This document shows, in pieces, positions 8,256 through 19,481 of a stretch of 33,169 bases of DNA. The notes beneath the pieces are model-generated. The model did no database searches. It was not told the origin of the DNA and worked only from the letters and a program-made list of their open reading frames with translations. Position numbers and translations under genes: made by a program. Source of the stretch: Thermincola sp. (GTDB lineage Bacteria > Bacillota > Thermincolia > Thermincolales > UBA2595); NCBI GenBank assembly GCA_022735835.1, contig DYZU01000026.1, positions 1-33,169 of the forward strand, in the 5' to 3' direction. Positions within the stretch are counted from its first letter, which is position 1; each line of letters starts with the position of its first letter.

Positions 8256-9233
8256 TTACTCTTGAAAAGGGTTCATATCCCCTTTGAAACCACCGTCAAA
8301 AATTCGTTTGAGAATAGTTGTGGCAGCATAATACGGATCAATAGAGTCTTTTTCCAATTTGTTCATTAATTCACTTACAAAACTGTCCACAAGCGCATCC
8401 CGGTTAAACCATTCCTTTAGCAATGTAATAATGATTTCCGTTACTTCGTCACCGGCACGCTGACGTCTCTTATCATTTAGTTTACCGCTCTCAACCAGAT
8501 ATGCAAAATGTTTTTTAATGGTTTCCGCCAGTTCTTTGACTCCGTGGCGGTTGATGGTCACTGTTTGGATTACCGGTGGACACCAGGGGGTACCGGGACA
8601 GTTCGTTTGGAGCATTACCTCCACCTCCCGGGCCAGCCTCCTGGCCCCGGGGAGATCAGCCTTATTTACGGCAAAAATGTCGGCAATCTCCATGATTCCA
8701 GCCTTGATTGTCTGAATACTGTCACCGGCCCCCGGTGTTAAAACCACAACGGTGGTATCAGCCAGTTTCATAATTTCCAGTTCTGATTGGCCCACCCCGA
8801 CCGTCTCGACCAGAACCAGGTCCTTTCCGCTGGCGGCTAAAACCTTGACCGCCTCCCTGGTGGCTGGAGCCAGCCCCCCGACATTGCCTCTTGTGCCCAT
8901 GCTGCGGATAAAGACTCCGGGATCGGTAGCGTGCTGCTGCATTCTGATCCGGTCACCGAGCAGCGCGCCTCCGGTAAAAGGGCTGCTGGGGTCAACAGCA
9001 ATGATACCTACTGTTAGACCCTGACGGCGGTATTCCAAGGTAAGTTGGTCTACCAGCGAGCTCTTGCCCGCCCCCGGAGACCCGGTTATTCCTATAACAT
9101 GGGCTTTGGAAGCTGACGGACGCAAACCGGCCAGCAGTTGATATCTTTCAGGACTCCGATTTTCGACCAGTGTTATAGCTCTGGCTACAGCCCGCCGGTC
9201 TCCGGCCAGAATTTTTTGCAACAGCTGTTCCAT
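8256..9233 (-). CDS. meaB: Methylmalonyl-CoA mutase-associated GTPase (MeaB/ArgK family)
   Basis: GITGSPGAGKSSLVDQL, VDPSSPFTGGALLGDRIRM, VETVGVGQSE, NKADLPGA motifs. Confidence 0.92.
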   Translation of the reverse strand: MEQLLQKILAGDRRAVARAITLVENRSPERYQLLAGLRPSASKAHVIGITGSPGAGKSSLVDQLTLEYRRQGLTVGIIAVDPSSPFTGGALLGDRIRMQQHATDPGVFIRSMGTRGNVGGLAPATREAVKVLAASGKDLVLVETVGVGQSELEIMKLADTTVVVLTPGAGDSIQTIKAGIMEIADIFAVNKADLPGARRLAREVEVMLQTNCPGTPWCPPVIQTVTINRHGVKELAETIKKHFAYLVESGKLNDKRRQRAGDEVTEIIITLLKEWFNRDALVDSFVSELMNKLEKDSIDPYYAATTILKRIFDGGFKGDMNPFQE

Positions 9234-9331
9234 AATTATCACCTGCTTTTTTGTAAAGCGCCGGCACGGACGGAGCCGGGAGCGGACAGGGCGGCCAGGC
9301 TAGGACCAGCGTGGCCGCGGTTTGGATGCGT

Positions 9332-11287
9332 TTAACCGCGCATCTTTTCTATAGCTTCCCTGATTTCTCCAATGGAAGCTTCTTCCTCAATGGTGGATAA
9401 GTCTCCCAGTTCCGCGTTCATCCAAAGGGTGCGCATGACGCGACGCATAATCTTACCGCTCCTGGTTTTGGGCAGCATTTTAACGAACTGGATGTCCCGT
9501 ATCACCACGATGGGCCCCATGGTATTGCGTACATGGTTGATCAGTTCTTTCGTCAACTCTTCGGAGGGTTCATAGCCGGATTTTAAGACCACGAAGGCGC
9601 AGGCCACCTCGCCGCGCAGATCGTCGGGCACGCCTGAAACACCGCTCTCGGCGACAGCCGGGTGGGAGATCAGCGCGTTTTCAACCTCAATCGTGCCGAT
9701 TCGGTGGGCAGCTATTTTGATTACTTCGTCAGAGCGGCCGGCAAACCAGATGTAGCCGTCTTCGTCCATGGTAGCTGCGTCACCGCAGTAATAGGATCCC
9801 TTGGTGGCCGGGTACTTCTCCCAGTAAGCGCTCTTATAGGTTTCCGGGTCGCCCCAGAGGGTTGACACCAGGCCCGGGAAAGGCCTCTTGATCAGGACTG
9901 CGCCCTTCTCGCCGATGGGTGTTTTTTCACCGGTCTTGTCATCAACGATTTCGGCAACGATGCCCGGGACCGGGATTCCCGCGGAACCCGGCTTGATCGG
10001 GATCATTCCCAGGCCGTACGGGTTGGCGAAAATGGGGCCGGAAGTCTCTGTCTGCCACATGTGGTCAATCACCGGGATACGGTTTTCAAAAACTTCCTCC
10101 TGGAGCCACTGCCAGGCAGCCGGGTTAAGCACCTCGCCGGCGCAGAATATCCGCTTGACCGTGCTTAAGTCGTGTTTTTTGGCCTGATCGAGACCCAGTC
10201 TCATCAAGCCGCGCACGCCGGTGGGGGATAGCCACATGGCGGTAACTTTATATTTCTCCACGATGTCCCACCACATATCCTTCCGCGGGTAATCGGGCGT
10301 TCCTTCATAAAGGACAGAGGTGCAGCCGTGGAGCAGCGGGCCATAGGTGTTGTAGCTGTGGCCGACAATCCAGCCAATGTCGGAAGTGCAGAACCAGATA
10401 TCGCTTTCTTCAAGACCGTAGATCCATTTGGCCATGTTGTATACGTACATCTGGTAGCCGCCGTGTTTTTGCACGGTTACTTTCGGCTTGGCCGTGGTAC
10501 CGGACGTGGGGAGCATGAAGAGGGGTTCGTTCGATTCCATGATTTCCACAGCCGAACTTTGTCCCTCTCCACCGGCTAAAAATTCATCCCAGAAGATGTC
10601 CCGGCCGGCTTTCATCGTGGGGTTGGCGCCTTTTTTCAGCACGACGACTTTCTTGATCTGTTCAGGCGGGCACCTGTCCAGACCTTCGTCCACGATTTTC
10701 TTCAGATTTACCGGGTTGCCCCGCCGCAAATTCTCATCCTGGACGATCACGTACTGGGCGCCGGAGATATTGACCCGGTCCGCCACCGCCCCTGCGGAAA
10801 AGCCCGCGAAAATGACGACATGGATTGCCCCGATGCGGGCGCAGGCCAGCATTGTTGCTATCGAATCCACGCTGGTGGGCATATAGATGACTACCCGGTC
10901 GCCTTTTTTCACGCCCATGCCGCGCAGGGCAGCGGCAATTTTTTGTACCTTGTAAAGCAGTTGGGCGTAGGTCACCGTATGAACCTCGCCGGTCTCGCCC
11001 GACTCGGCGATAAGGGCCGCGCGCCCGGCGCGCCCCCTTTCTATATTATAATCCAGGCAATTGTAACAGATGTTGGTAAGGCCGCCTTCGAACCACTTAA
11101 ACGTTGGGTACTCCCAGGTAAAGACCTTATCCCACTTTTTAAACCAGTGGATGTCATGGGAAGCTTTAATTGCCGCATCTTCCCAGAAGCCCTCCGGGTC
11201 TTCCTCCGCCCATTTCATGAAGGCTTTTACGTGCGGCGGGATTAGACCTGTCCCCGCTTTCTGAAATCCCATAGAATATTCTCCCAT
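9332..11287 (-). CDS. AMP-forming acetyl-/propionyl-CoA synthetase
   Basis: 651 aa; LPTSGTTAKPKVTVQKHGGY, MWQTETSGP, WFAGRSDEVIKIAAHRIGTIEVE, LPKTRSGKIMRR. Confidence 0.9.
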   Translation of the reverse strand: MGEYSMGFQKAGTGLIPPHVKAFMKWAEEDPEGFWEDAAIKASHDIHWFKKWDKVFTWEYPTFKWFEGGLTNICYNCLDYNIERGRAGRAALIAESGETGEVHTVTYAQLLYKVQKIAAALRGMGVKKGDRVVIYMPTSVDSIATMLACARIGAIHVVIFAGFSAGAVADRVNISGAQYVIVQDENLRRGNPVNLKKIVDEGLDRCPPEQIKKVVVLKKGANPTMKAGRDIFWDEFLAGGEGQSSAVEIMESNEPLFMLPTSGTTAKPKVTVQKHGGYQMYVYNMAKWIYGLEESDIWFCTSDIGWIVGHSYNTYGPLLHGCTSVLYEGTPDYPRKDMWWDIVEKYKVTAMWLSPTGVRGLMRLGLDQAKKHDLSTVKRIFCAGEVLNPAAWQWLQEEVFENRIPVIDHMWQTETSGPIFANPYGLGMIPIKPGSAGIPVPGIVAEIVDDKTGEKTPIGEKGAVLIKRPFPGLVSTLWGDPETYKSAYWEKYPATKGSYYCGDAATMDEDGYIWFAGRSDEVIKIAAHRIGTIEVENALISHPAVAESGVSGVPDDLRGEVACAFVVLKSGYEPSEELTKELINHVRNTMGPIVVIRDIQFVKMLPKTRSGKIMRRVMRTLWMNAELGDLSTIEEEASIGEIREAIEKMRG

Positions 11288-11307
11288 TCACAAATACCCC
11301 CTATAAT

Positions 11308-11700
11308 CTAGTCAATGATCATTAGCACCTCTCCCCCCGCAACGGTTTGGCCTTCCTGTACTCTGATCTCCCTGATAACACCCCCTTTTTTGGCAGTAAT
11401 TTCATTTTCCATTTTCATGGCTTCCAGAACTATGACCACATCTCCGGTTTTTACCGTGTCTCCTTCCTTAAACTTTACGGCCAGGACCACTCCCGGCATC
11501 GGAGCAGTAACACTGCTCCCGTCACCCTTGGCCCCGCTTGCAGTTGCCGGTTTGGACGGCAGCTGCACTATTGAAGGCCGCGATGAAACAGGCCTGGTGA
11601 CTACGCCTTTAGGTTCCACTGCCTGTAAAGCTGTCTCCCTGACTTCTTCAACTGTTACTATATAACTCTGGTTATTCACGGTTATCTTGAGTTTTCGCAT
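11308..11700 (-). CDS. Biotin carboxyl carrier protein of acyl-CoA carboxylase
   Basis: Biotinylation motif EAMKMENEI near the C-terminus, preceded by an Ala/Pro-containing linker. Confidence 0.92.
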   Translation of the reverse strand: MRKLKITVNNQSYIVTVEEVRETALQAVEPKGVVTRPVSSRPSIVQLPSKPATASGAKGDGSSVTAPMPGVVLAVKFKEGDTVKTGDVVIVLEAMKMENEITAKKGGVIREIRVQEGQTVAGGEVLMIID

Positions 11701-11712
11701 TTTAACCCCTCC

Positions 11713-13317
11713 CTATCTTATTAACCCCCGGCCTAGCATGAGGTGGCTTAAACCCAGTAACCGCCAGGGAGTAAAATCATCTCTTGGCGCCTCCCGGCCG
11801 GGCTGGATATCAGCAATGGCCAGGTTTTGGCCATGACTGTTGCCGTAAGCCGCCACCGCCGCTCCGATAACGGCTACCGTTTCCGGGCTAACGGCTGATC
11901 CCGGCCTGGTTCCCCGGTTTTTCATGAGGGTCTCTTTAATTCCGGTCAGATTAAGAATTCCGGCGCCGTCATCTTCTCCGCCTGGCTGTTCGATATGTTT
12001 CTTGATAAAGTTGGTATAAACCTCTCCTTTTAAAAATGCTTCGTTTTCCAGCACCAGCAGGTGGAAAGGGATAGTTGTCGGAACACCCTCGATAACAAAT
12101 TCCCGCAAAGCCCGGCGCATTCTGGCAATAGCCTCCTGCCGGTCCTTCCCCCACACTATCAGTTTGCCTATCATGGAATCGTAATAGGGTGATATATGGT
12201 ATCCCGGGTACACGGCGCTGTCGGTCCGTACTCCAAAGCCGCCCGGAGGTCGGTAAAAGGTAATCTGTCCGGGGCTGGGCATAAAGTTCTTTTCCGGGTC
12301 TTCGGCATTAATGCGGCACTCAATGGCATGGCCCCTGATCACCACATCTTCCTGTTTAAAGCTCAAGGGTAAGCCGGCAGCCACTCTGATTTGCTCCTTC
12401 ACTATATCTATCCCGGTTATTTGTTCGGTAACCGGATGCTCTACCTGCACCCGGGTGTTCATTTCCATAAAATAGAAGTCCCCGTCTCCGGTGAAGAGAA
12501 ACTCGATCGTCCCGGCCCCCACATAATTTACCGCCCGGGCCGCCGAAACAGCCACCTGGCCCATTTTTTCCCGCTGTTCAGGGGTCAGGACCGTGGAGGG
12601 GGCCTCTTCGATAAGCTTTTGGTTGCGCCGTTGCACCGAACAGTCCCGTTCACCCAAATGGACAACGTTTCCATGACTGTCGGCCAGGATCTGAAACTCT
12701 ATATGACGGCATTCATCCAGGAATTTTTCGATATATACTTCCGATGAACCGAAACAGGAGAGGGCTTCCGACTTGGCGCTTTTCACCGCGTCGAGAATTT
12801 CTTTCTTGTTGCCGGCCACCCGCATCCCCCGGCCGCCTCCCCCGGCGGCTGCTTTAATCAGTACCGGGTAACCTACTTTGGCCGCAAACTTGACGGCGTC
12901 CGCGTCACTTCGCAGGGGACCGTCGGACCCCGGCACAACAGGGACTCCGGCTTTGACCATGGTATCCCTGGCCACGGCCTTGTCACCCATAGCCTTAATG
13001 GCCTCCGGAGACGGGCCGATAAAGGTGATTCCGTTTTCCGCACATTTCCTGGCAAACTCCGGGTTTTCCGATAAGAAACCGTATCCCGGGTGAATGGCAT
13101 CGGCGTGTGCTTCCCTGGCTACCTCCAGGATGGTTTCCTGGTTGAGGTAGCCCTTGGGGGAACCTATATCATATGATTCATCGGCCATTTCCACATGCAG
13201 GGAATCTTTATCAACTTCGGAATGAATGGCCACGGTCTTTATGTCCATCTCCTGGCAGGCTCTGATTATCCTCACCGCGATCTCCCCGCGGTTCGCTATA
13301 AGTATCTTCTTAAACAT
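11713..13317 (-). CDS. Biotin carboxylase subunit (accC-like) with C-terminal extension
   Basis: [48 protein letters not shown]; ~58 aa extra tail [16 protein letters not shown]...[12 protein letters not shown]. Confidence 0.93.
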   Translation of the reverse strand: MFKKILIANRGEIAVRIIRACQEMDIKTVAIHSEVDKDSLHVEMADESYDIGSPKGYLNQETILEVAREAHADAIHPGYGFLSENPEFARKCAENGITFIGPSPEAIKAMGDKAVARDTMVKAGVPVVPGSDGPLRSDADAVKFAAKVGYPVLIKAAAGGGGRGMRVAGNKKEILDAVKSAKSEALSCFGSSEVYIEKFLDECRHIEFQILADSHGNVVHLGERDCSVQRRNQKLIEEAPSTVLTPEQREKMGQVAVSAARAVNYVGAGTIEFLFTGDGDFYFMEMNTRVQVEHPVTEQITGIDIVKEQIRVAAGLPLSFKQEDVVIRGHAIECRINAEDPEKNFMPSPGQITFYRPPGGFGVRTDSAVYPGYHISPYYDSMIGKLIVWGKDRQEAIARMRRALREFVIEGVPTTIPFHLLVLENEAFLKGEVYTNFIKKHIEQPGGEDDGAGILNLTGIKETLMKNRGTRPGSAVSPETVAVIGAAVAAYGNSHGQNLAIADIQPGREAPRDDFTPWRLLGLSHLMLGRGLIR

Positions 13318-13330
13318 TGCGCCACCTCCT

Positions 13331-14875
13331 TTACAGAGGAATATTGCCGTGTTTCTTGCCCGGTCTCGCTTCTCTCTTGTTGGCTAACATGTTCAGGCTT
13401 TGAATTATCCTGGCCCTGGTGTTCCAGGGTTCTATAACATCATCCACCATGCCCTTGGAACAGGCTATATAAGGATTGGCAAATTTCTCCCGGTATTCGG
13501 TAATTTTCTGCATCCTGACTTCCTCGGGGTTTTCCGCATTGTTGATATCATCGCGGAAGATGATATTGGCAGCCCCCTCAGGACCCATAACGGCAATTTC
13601 GGCATTAGGCCAGGCCAGGGCAATATCCGCCCCGATGGACCTGCTGCACATGGCTACATATGCGCCCCCGTAAGCCTTTCTCAAAATAATGCTGATTTTG
13701 GGTACGGTGGCTTCCGAATAAGCGTATAAAATCTTGGCCCCGTGCCGGATAATACCCCCGTATTCCTGTCCTGTTCCGGGTAAAAACCCGGGTACGTCCA
13801 CAAATGTAATCAGGGGAATATTGAAAGCATCGCAAAACCTGACAAAACGCGCTATCTTGTCGGACCCGTTGATATCCAGGCAGCCGGCCAGGATGCGGGG
13901 CTGGTTGGCAACTATACCCACGGACCGGCCGTCAACCCTGGCAAAACCGGTAACTACATTTTCCGCAAAGTAACGGTGTACCTCCAAAAGCTCGCTGTTG
14001 TCAACGATGGCCCTGATGACATCCCGCACATCATACTGCTTGTTGGGGCTTTCCGGTACAATCCTGTGAATTTCCCCGTCAAACACCGGTTCCCGCGGTT
14101 CAACCCTGGGTGGGTCAGACAAATTGTTTTGCGGGATGAATTCCAGCAAATTCCTGATCATATGCAGGCACTCTTCCTCATCCTGGGCCACAAAATTGGC
14201 CACCCCGCTGGTCTGGTTATGGGTCATGGCTCCACCCAGTTCCTCGGTGGACACGTCCTCACCCGTAACAGCCTTGATAACCTGGGGACCGGTAATGAAC
14301 ATCTGGCTGGTATTGGCCACCATGAATATGAAATCAGTAATAGCCGGCGAATAGACCGCTCCCCCGGCACAAGGACCCATAATAGCCGAAATCTGTGGGA
14401 TCACCCCGGAAGCAAGAGTATTGCGGAAAAAAATCTCCCCGTAAGCGCTTAACGCCGAAACCCCTTCCTGGATGCGGGCTCCGCCGGAATCATTGAGCCC
14501 TATGAAAGGCGCTCCCACTTTCATGGCCAGATCCATAACCTTGCAGATTTTCAGCGAGTGTTTTTCACCCAGGGCCCCGCCATAGGTGGTGAAATCCTGG
14601 GAAAAGAGGTAAACCAACCGGCCATTGATGGTACCATATCCGGTGACCACCCCTTCGCCCAATTGTTCGTCGCCTTCTTTGGCAAAATCAGGCGCCGGAC
14701 CCTGGACAAACATGTCCATTTCGACAAAACTCCCCGGGTCCAGTAACAGCTCGATTCTTTCCCGGGCTGTCAGTTTTCCCGCCATGTGCTGGCGCTGAAT
14801 CCGGCGCTCGCCCCCGCCGATTTTTACTTTTTCCCGGCGGGCTTCCAGTTCCTGTAATTTATCTTCGATAGTCAT
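13331..14875 (-). CDS. Acyl-CoA carboxylase carboxyltransferase subunit (propionyl-CoA carboxylase beta / methylmalonyl-CoA decarboxylase alpha family)
   Basis: 514 aa; [57 protein letters not shown]. Confidence 0.93.
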   Translation of the reverse strand: MTIEDKLQELEARREKVKIGGGERRIQRQHMAGKLTARERIELLLDPGSFVEMDMFVQGPAPDFAKEGDEQLGEGVVTGYGTINGRLVYLFSQDFTTYGGALGEKHSLKICKVMDLAMKVGAPFIGLNDSGGARIQEGVSALSAYGEIFFRNTLASGVIPQISAIMGPCAGGAVYSPAITDFIFMVANTSQMFITGPQVIKAVTGEDVSTEELGGAMTHNQTSGVANFVAQDEEECLHMIRNLLEFIPQNNLSDPPRVEPREPVFDGEIHRIVPESPNKQYDVRDVIRAIVDNSELLEVHRYFAENVVTGFARVDGRSVGIVANQPRILAGCLDINGSDKIARFVRFCDAFNIPLITFVDVPGFLPGTGQEYGGIIRHGAKILYAYSEATVPKISIILRKAYGGAYVAMCSRSIGADIALAWPNAEIAVMGPEGAANIIFRDDINNAENPEEVRMQKITEYREKFANPYIACSKGMVDDVIEPWNTRARIIQSLNMLANKREARPGKKHGNIPL

Positions 14876-15285
14876 TACTTACCGCCTCCCCGTTCGCATA
14901 ATTCGATAAGGGTTCCATAAGTCGCCTTGGGGTGGAGAAAAGCAATCCTGGCGCCTCCGGCGCCCTTGCGGGGAACCTCATCAATAAGCCGTACCCCTCT
15001 GGCCTTCAGTTCCTCCAGCTTGGTATCGATGTCAGATACCCTTAAAGCAATATGCTGGATTCCTTCACCCCTGGATGCTATAAATCTTGCGATAGGCCCG
15101 TCGGGGTCGGTCGATTCCAGAAGCTCTATTTCGCTGTCTCCTATTGGCAGAAAAGCCACCTTGACTTTTTGCTCCTCGACAATCTCCGTTTCGCTGATTT
15201 TAATTCCCAGGACATCCTCATACAGTTTACGGACGGCTTCAATGCTGTTGACGGCTATTCCGATGTGGTCAATCCTGCTTATCAT
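14875..15285 (-). CDS. mce: Methylmalonyl-CoA epimerase
   Basis: 136 aa glyoxalase-fold; IDHIGIAVNSIE, GIQHIALRV, ELLESTDPDGPIARF. Confidence 0.93.
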   Translation of the reverse strand: MISRIDHIGIAVNSIEAVRKLYEDVLGIKISETEIVEEQKVKVAFLPIGDSEIELLESTDPDGPIARFIASRGEGIQHIALRVSDIDTKLEELKARGVRLIDEVPRKGAGGARIAFLHPKATYGTLIELCERGGGK

Positions 15286-15297
15286 GTGTGATCCTCC

Positions 15298-15699
15298 TCA
15301 GCGCCTGACATTCTTTTCGATGAACTCCAGCATCGTTTTTATCGGTGTTCCCGGCGTAAAGATTTCCGCAATCCCTGACTCTTTTAAAAACGGGATGTCG
15401 TCCTCCGGAATAACCCCGCCCCCCAAAACAGTAATGTCATCAATCCCTTCAGCCCTGAGTAACTCCATTACCCTGGGAAACAGGTAATTATGGGCTCCGG
15501 ACAGGCAGCTTAAGGCAATGATATCCACGTCTTCCTGGATGGCAGCCTGCACTATCTGTTCCGGGGTCTGCCGCAGCCCTGTGTATATAACCTCCATCCC
15601 GGCATTGCGAAAGGCCTGGGCAATCACTTTCGCCCCGCGGTCATGGCCGTCCAGCCCCGGTTTTGCGATCAATATGCGAATTGGGTTTGACATCTGCAT
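15298..15699 (-). CDS. Methylmalonyl-CoA mutase, cobalamin-binding small subunit
   Basis: 133 aa; [17 protein letters not shown] (DxHxxG), [13 protein letters not shown]. Confidence 0.95.
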   Translation of the reverse strand: MQMSNPIRILIAKPGLDGHDRGAKVIAQAFRNAGMEVIYTGLRQTPEQIVQAAIQEDVDIIALSCLSGAHNYLFPRVMELLRAEGIDDITVLGGGVIPEDDIPFLKESGIAEIFTPGTPIKTMLEFIEKNVRR

Positions 15700-15708
15700 C
15701 CCACCTTC

Positions 15709-17382
15709 CTAGAAAATAGCCCTCTGCTGGTATTCGCCGAAAACTTCCCGCAGGACGTCACAGATCTCGCCGAGGGTTGCGTAAGCCTTCACAGCTTCCA
15801 GAATGGGGGGCATCAAATTATCCGTTCCGCCGGCCGCTTCCTTTAACCTGGCCAGCGCCCTGTCAACCTCGGCTTGGTTTCTCTGCCGCTTCAGAGCCTC
15901 CAATTTTATGCGCTGGTTTTCTTCCACCACCGGGTCTACTTTGAGCAGGTTGAGAGGAGTTTTTTCTTCGGTCTGGAACTTGTTAACCCCGATTACAACC
16001 CGGTCCCCGGATTCAATTTCCATTTGGTAATGATAAGCGCTGTCCTGAATCTCCATCTGTTGGAAACCTTCTTCAATAGCCCTGACGGCGCCGCCCATTG
16101 CTTCGATTTTGTTGATGTATTCCATGGCGGCTTTTTCCATTTGGTTTGTCAAAGACTCCACAAAATAAGATCCGCCCAGCGGGTCCACCGTATCTGTAAC
16201 CCCGGTCTCATAAGCTATAACCTGCTGGGTCCTTAAAGCTATCAGTACGGAATCCTCGGAAGGCAGGGCCAGCGCCTCATCCCGCGAATTGGTGTGCAGG
16301 GATTGGGTGCCGCCCAGAACGGCGCTTAAGGCCTGGAAAGCAACACGCATAATGTTAGTGTCGGGCTGCTGGGCAGTGAGAGTACACCCGGCCGTCTGGG
16401 TATGGAAACGTAGCATCTGGGATTTGGGATCCCTGGCTGCAAACCGTTCTTTCATGATTCTGGCCCAGATGCGGCGTGCCGCTCTGAATTTGGCTATTTC
16501 TTCGAAGAAATTGAGATGGGCATTAAAGAAGAATGACAGCCTGGGAGCAAAATCATCAACGCTTAAACCGGCTTTAATGGCGGCTTCCACGTAAGCAATA
16601 CCGTTGGCAATCGTAAAAGCAATCTCCTGAACCGCGGTGGAACCCGCTTCCCTGATGTGGTAACCGCTTATGCTGATGCTGTTCCAGTTGGGCAGATTCC
16701 TGGAACAGTAGCCGAATATGTCCGTAACCAGCCTCATGGAAGGTTCCGGCGGAAATATATAAGTACCCCTGGCTATGTACTCCTTTAAAATGTCATTTTG
16801 GATGGTGCCCGAGAGTTTCTCGGGAGCAACTCCCTGTTTTTCCGCCACGGCTATGTACATGGCCAGCAGGATTGCCGCCGGCGAGTTAATGGTCATGGAA
16901 GTGCTTACCTTATCCAAAGGTATCCCGCTGAAAAGGGTTTCCATGTCCTGCAAGGAATCTATGGCAACCCCGACCTTGCCCACTTCGCCGTAGGACAGCG
17001 AATGGTCGGAGTCATAACCTATCTGAGTCGGCAGATCAAAAGCCACACTTAGACCGGTCTGCCCCTGTTCAAGTAAATATTTAAACCGCCTGTTGGTTTC
17101 TTCCGCGGTACCGAAGCCGGCATACTGGCGCATGGTCCATAAGCGGCCGCGGTACATGGTGGGCTGTACCGCCCGGGTATAGGGGTATTCTCCCGGTAAT
17201 CCCAAATCCTCAAGATAATTTAAATCAGCCGTGTCCAGCGGTGTATAGACCCTCTGTACCGGAATCCCGGAATGAGTCAGGAATTCCTGTTTCCGTTCAG
17301 GTAAACGGGGCAGTACTTTTTGTTGTATTTTTTGTTCCCACTGCTCCATAGTACTGGCTAAATCTTTGTTGTTCCGTTCCAT
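15709..17382 (-). CDS. Methylmalonyl-CoA mutase, large catalytic subunit
   Basis: 557 aa; [65 protein letters not shown]. Confidence 0.96.
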   Translation of the reverse strand: MERNNKDLASTMEQWEQKIQQKVLPRLPERKQEFLTHSGIPVQRVYTPLDTADLNYLEDLGLPGEYPYTRAVQPTMYRGRLWTMRQYAGFGTAEETNRRFKYLLEQGQTGLSVAFDLPTQIGYDSDHSLSYGEVGKVGVAIDSLQDMETLFSGIPLDKVSTSMTINSPAAILLAMYIAVAEKQGVAPEKLSGTIQNDILKEYIARGTYIFPPEPSMRLVTDIFGYCSRNLPNWNSISISGYHIREAGSTAVQEIAFTIANGIAYVEAAIKAGLSVDDFAPRLSFFFNAHLNFFEEIAKFRAARRIWARIMKERFAARDPKSQMLRFHTQTAGCTLTAQQPDTNIMRVAFQALSAVLGGTQSLHTNSRDEALALPSEDSVLIALRTQQVIAYETGVTDTVDPLGGSYFVESLTNQMEKAAMEYINKIEAMGGAVRAIEEGFQQMEIQDSAYHYQMEIESGDRVVIGVNKFQTEEKTPLNLLKVDPVVEENQRIKLEALKRQRNQAEVDRALARLKEAAGGTDNLMPPILEAVKAYATLGEICDVLREVFGEYQQRAIF

Positions 17383-17410
17383 CTCGGTTCCCCCTTTTGT
17401 CCTGCCTGGT

Positions 17411-18304
17411 TTAAATAACCTTTCTCGTGCCGCTCCGGCTTTCCATTGCCTTCCGCAACAGGTCCGGTACCTCCCACGGCAGCTCTGCCACTATGGCTCC
17501 GGCCGCCTCCAGGGCCGTTACTTTACCTCGATAAGTGCCCGTTCCCCGTTCTATGATTGCTCCGGCATGCCCCATCCTTTTTCCGGGAGGAGCGCTCCGC
17601 CCGGCCAGGAAGGCTACTACCGGTTTGGTCATTTGTTTGATATATTCCGCTGCCACCTCTTCAGCATTGCCGCCTATTTCACCCACCAGAATGACACCTT
17701 CAGTTTCCGGGTCATCCTCGAAACGTCTCAGCACATCCACAAAAGAGAGGCCTACCACTCTGTCACCCCCGAGTCCGACTACCGTTGACTGGCCTATTCC
17801 CTCAATTGACAGGCTGTTGGCAATCTCATAGCTTAAAGTGCCGCTCCGGGCCACTATTCCGACATTTCCGGGTTTATATATCCGGTTTGGCATAATCCCG
17901 ATCTTGCACTTGCCGGGAGAAATCAAGCCAAAAGTATTGGGCCCTACAATAGTAACACCCTTGTCACGGGCATAAGCCATAATGTCTATAGCATCATGAA
18001 CAGGGACATGCTCTGTAATAATTACAATGGTCTTAATTCCGTTTTCCATGTTTTCAAAAGCCGCATCCTTGACCATGCGAGCCGGAACAAAGAAAATGGT
18101 TGCATCGATATCCGTTTTTTCCAGAGCTGCCGCTACGGTGTCGAAAACAGGTACCCCGTGAACTTCCTGGCCCCCTTTTCCGGGAGAAACTCCGCCGACG
18201 ATTTTTGTGCCGTATTCCAGCATCTGCCGGGTATGAAACTGGCCCTGATTGCCGGTAATTCCCTGGACCAGAACTTTTGTGTTTTCGTCAATGATAATTG
18301 CCAT
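17411..18304 (-). CDS. sucD: Succinyl-CoA synthetase alpha subunit
   Basis: 297 aa; [53 protein letters not shown]. Confidence 0.95.
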   Translation of the reverse strand: MAIIIDENTKVLVQGITGNQGQFHTRQMLEYGTKIVGGVSPGKGGQEVHGVPVFDTVAAALEKTDIDATIFFVPARMVKDAAFENMENGIKTIVIITEHVPVHDAIDIMAYARDKGVTIVGPNTFGLISPGKCKIGIMPNRIYKPGNVGIVARSGTLSYEIANSLSIEGIGQSTVVGLGGDRVVGLSFVDVLRRFEDDPETEGVILVGEIGGNAEEVAAEYIKQMTKPVVAFLAGRSAPPGKRMGHAGAIIERGTGTYRGKVTALEAAGAIVAELPWEVPDLLRKAMESRSGTRKVI

Positions 18305-18318
18305 TACTATCTCTCCCC

Positions 18319-19431
18319 CTAACCCGCCTTGGCAATCTCGACAGCTTTGGCCGCAGCTTCTTTAATATTGTTGTAACTATCGATCCCTATCTCTTTTAGG
18401 ATCGCGATGCCTTCCTTTTCATTGGTGCCGCTGAGCCTTATTACCACGGGCACCTGTATACCCATGCTGTTCTTCACCTTGGCAAAAGCCCTGGCTACTT
18501 CATCACACCGGGTAATACCCCCAAAAATATTGACCAGAATCACTTTCGGTTTGGTGGAAATCAATATCTCCAGGGCCTGAGCGGTGGCCTCGGAATCGGC
18601 CCCGCCCCCGGCGTCCATAAAATTTCTCGGGTTGCCGCCAAAATGCTGGATAATGTCCAGGGTCGCCATGGCCATTCCGGCGCCATTTGCCATTACGGCA
18701 ATATTTCCATCCAGTTCCACGTAAGAAATGCCTATGTCATGAGCCTTTTTTTCCAAAGCCGTGCGTTCTTCCACCACCGGCGTTCCGGCCGGGTAGCGGA
18801 AGTAGGCCACGTCATCAATGTTGATTTTCGAGTCGGCAGCTATTAAGTGTTCGCCGCTCACCACAAGAGGGTTTATCTCCACCAGCTCACAGTCATATTT
18901 CTTAAAAACCAGGTAGACCTTCATAATGATATCGGCCGCTTGTTTGGCCAACGGTCCGGTCAATCCGAGACGACGGACCACTTCCCTGCAAAAATGCGGC
19001 ATTATTCCTACTTCAGGGTCTATATGTTTTTTGATTATTTGATCAGGCGGGACATCTTCAATGTCCATGCCGCCGCTGGCGGAAGCAATTAATACCGGCT
19101 GCTTTCGGGCCCCGTCCAGAGCAATGGAAAGGTAGAACTCCCGGTCGATTCGTATCTTTTTTTCCACCAGAAGTTTTTCTATTTTCAAACCTTTAAGGTC
19201 CCTGCCTAAAAGCTCCCCGGCGTAAATTCTGGCTTCCTCGGGGCTTTTGGCGAACTTTATGCCCCCTGCCTTGCCCCGGCCGCCGGACAGAATTTGTGAC
19301 TTGATCACTACCTCTCCCAGTTCGGCAGTGATTTCAGCCGCTTCCTCGCTGTTGCAGGCTACCCGCCCCGGCGGTATATCAATCCCATGCCGGGTGAAGA
19401 TTTCTTTTCCCATATATTCAAACAACTTCAT
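18319..19431 (-). CDS. sucC: Succinyl-CoA synthetase beta subunit
   Basis: 370 aa; MKLFEYMGKEIFTRHGI, ILSGGRGKAGG, EINPLVV, NIFGGITRCDEVA. Confidence 0.95.
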   Translation of the reverse strand: MKLFEYMGKEIFTRHGIDIPPGRVACNSEEAAEITAELGEVVIKSQILSGGRGKAGGIKFAKSPEEARIYAGELLGRDLKGLKIEKLLVEKKIRIDREFYLSIALDGARKQPVLIASASGGMDIEDVPPDQIIKKHIDPEVGIMPHFCREVVRRLGLTGPLAKQAADIIMKVYLVFKKYDCELVEINPLVVSGEHLIAADSKINIDDVAYFRYPAGTPVVEERTALEKKAHDIGISYVELDGNIAVMANGAGMAMATLDIIQHFGGNPRNFMDAGGGADSEATAQALEILISTKPKVILVNIFGGITRCDEVARAFAKVKNSMGIQVPVVIRLSGTNEKEGIAILKEIGIDSYNNIKEAAAKAVEIAKAG

Positions 19432-19481
19432 CTACCGCAGCTCCTCTCAATAGTTTTATAGCGGGGTTTAATCAGTGACAT

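Noticed and set aside
11308-14875. Na+-pumping methylmalonyl-CoA decarboxylase interpretation of the biotin enzyme genes
   Set aside because: No membrane beta subunit is encoded nearby and a biotin carboxylase is present, favouring an ATP-dependent carboxylase; genes elsewhere cannot be excluded.
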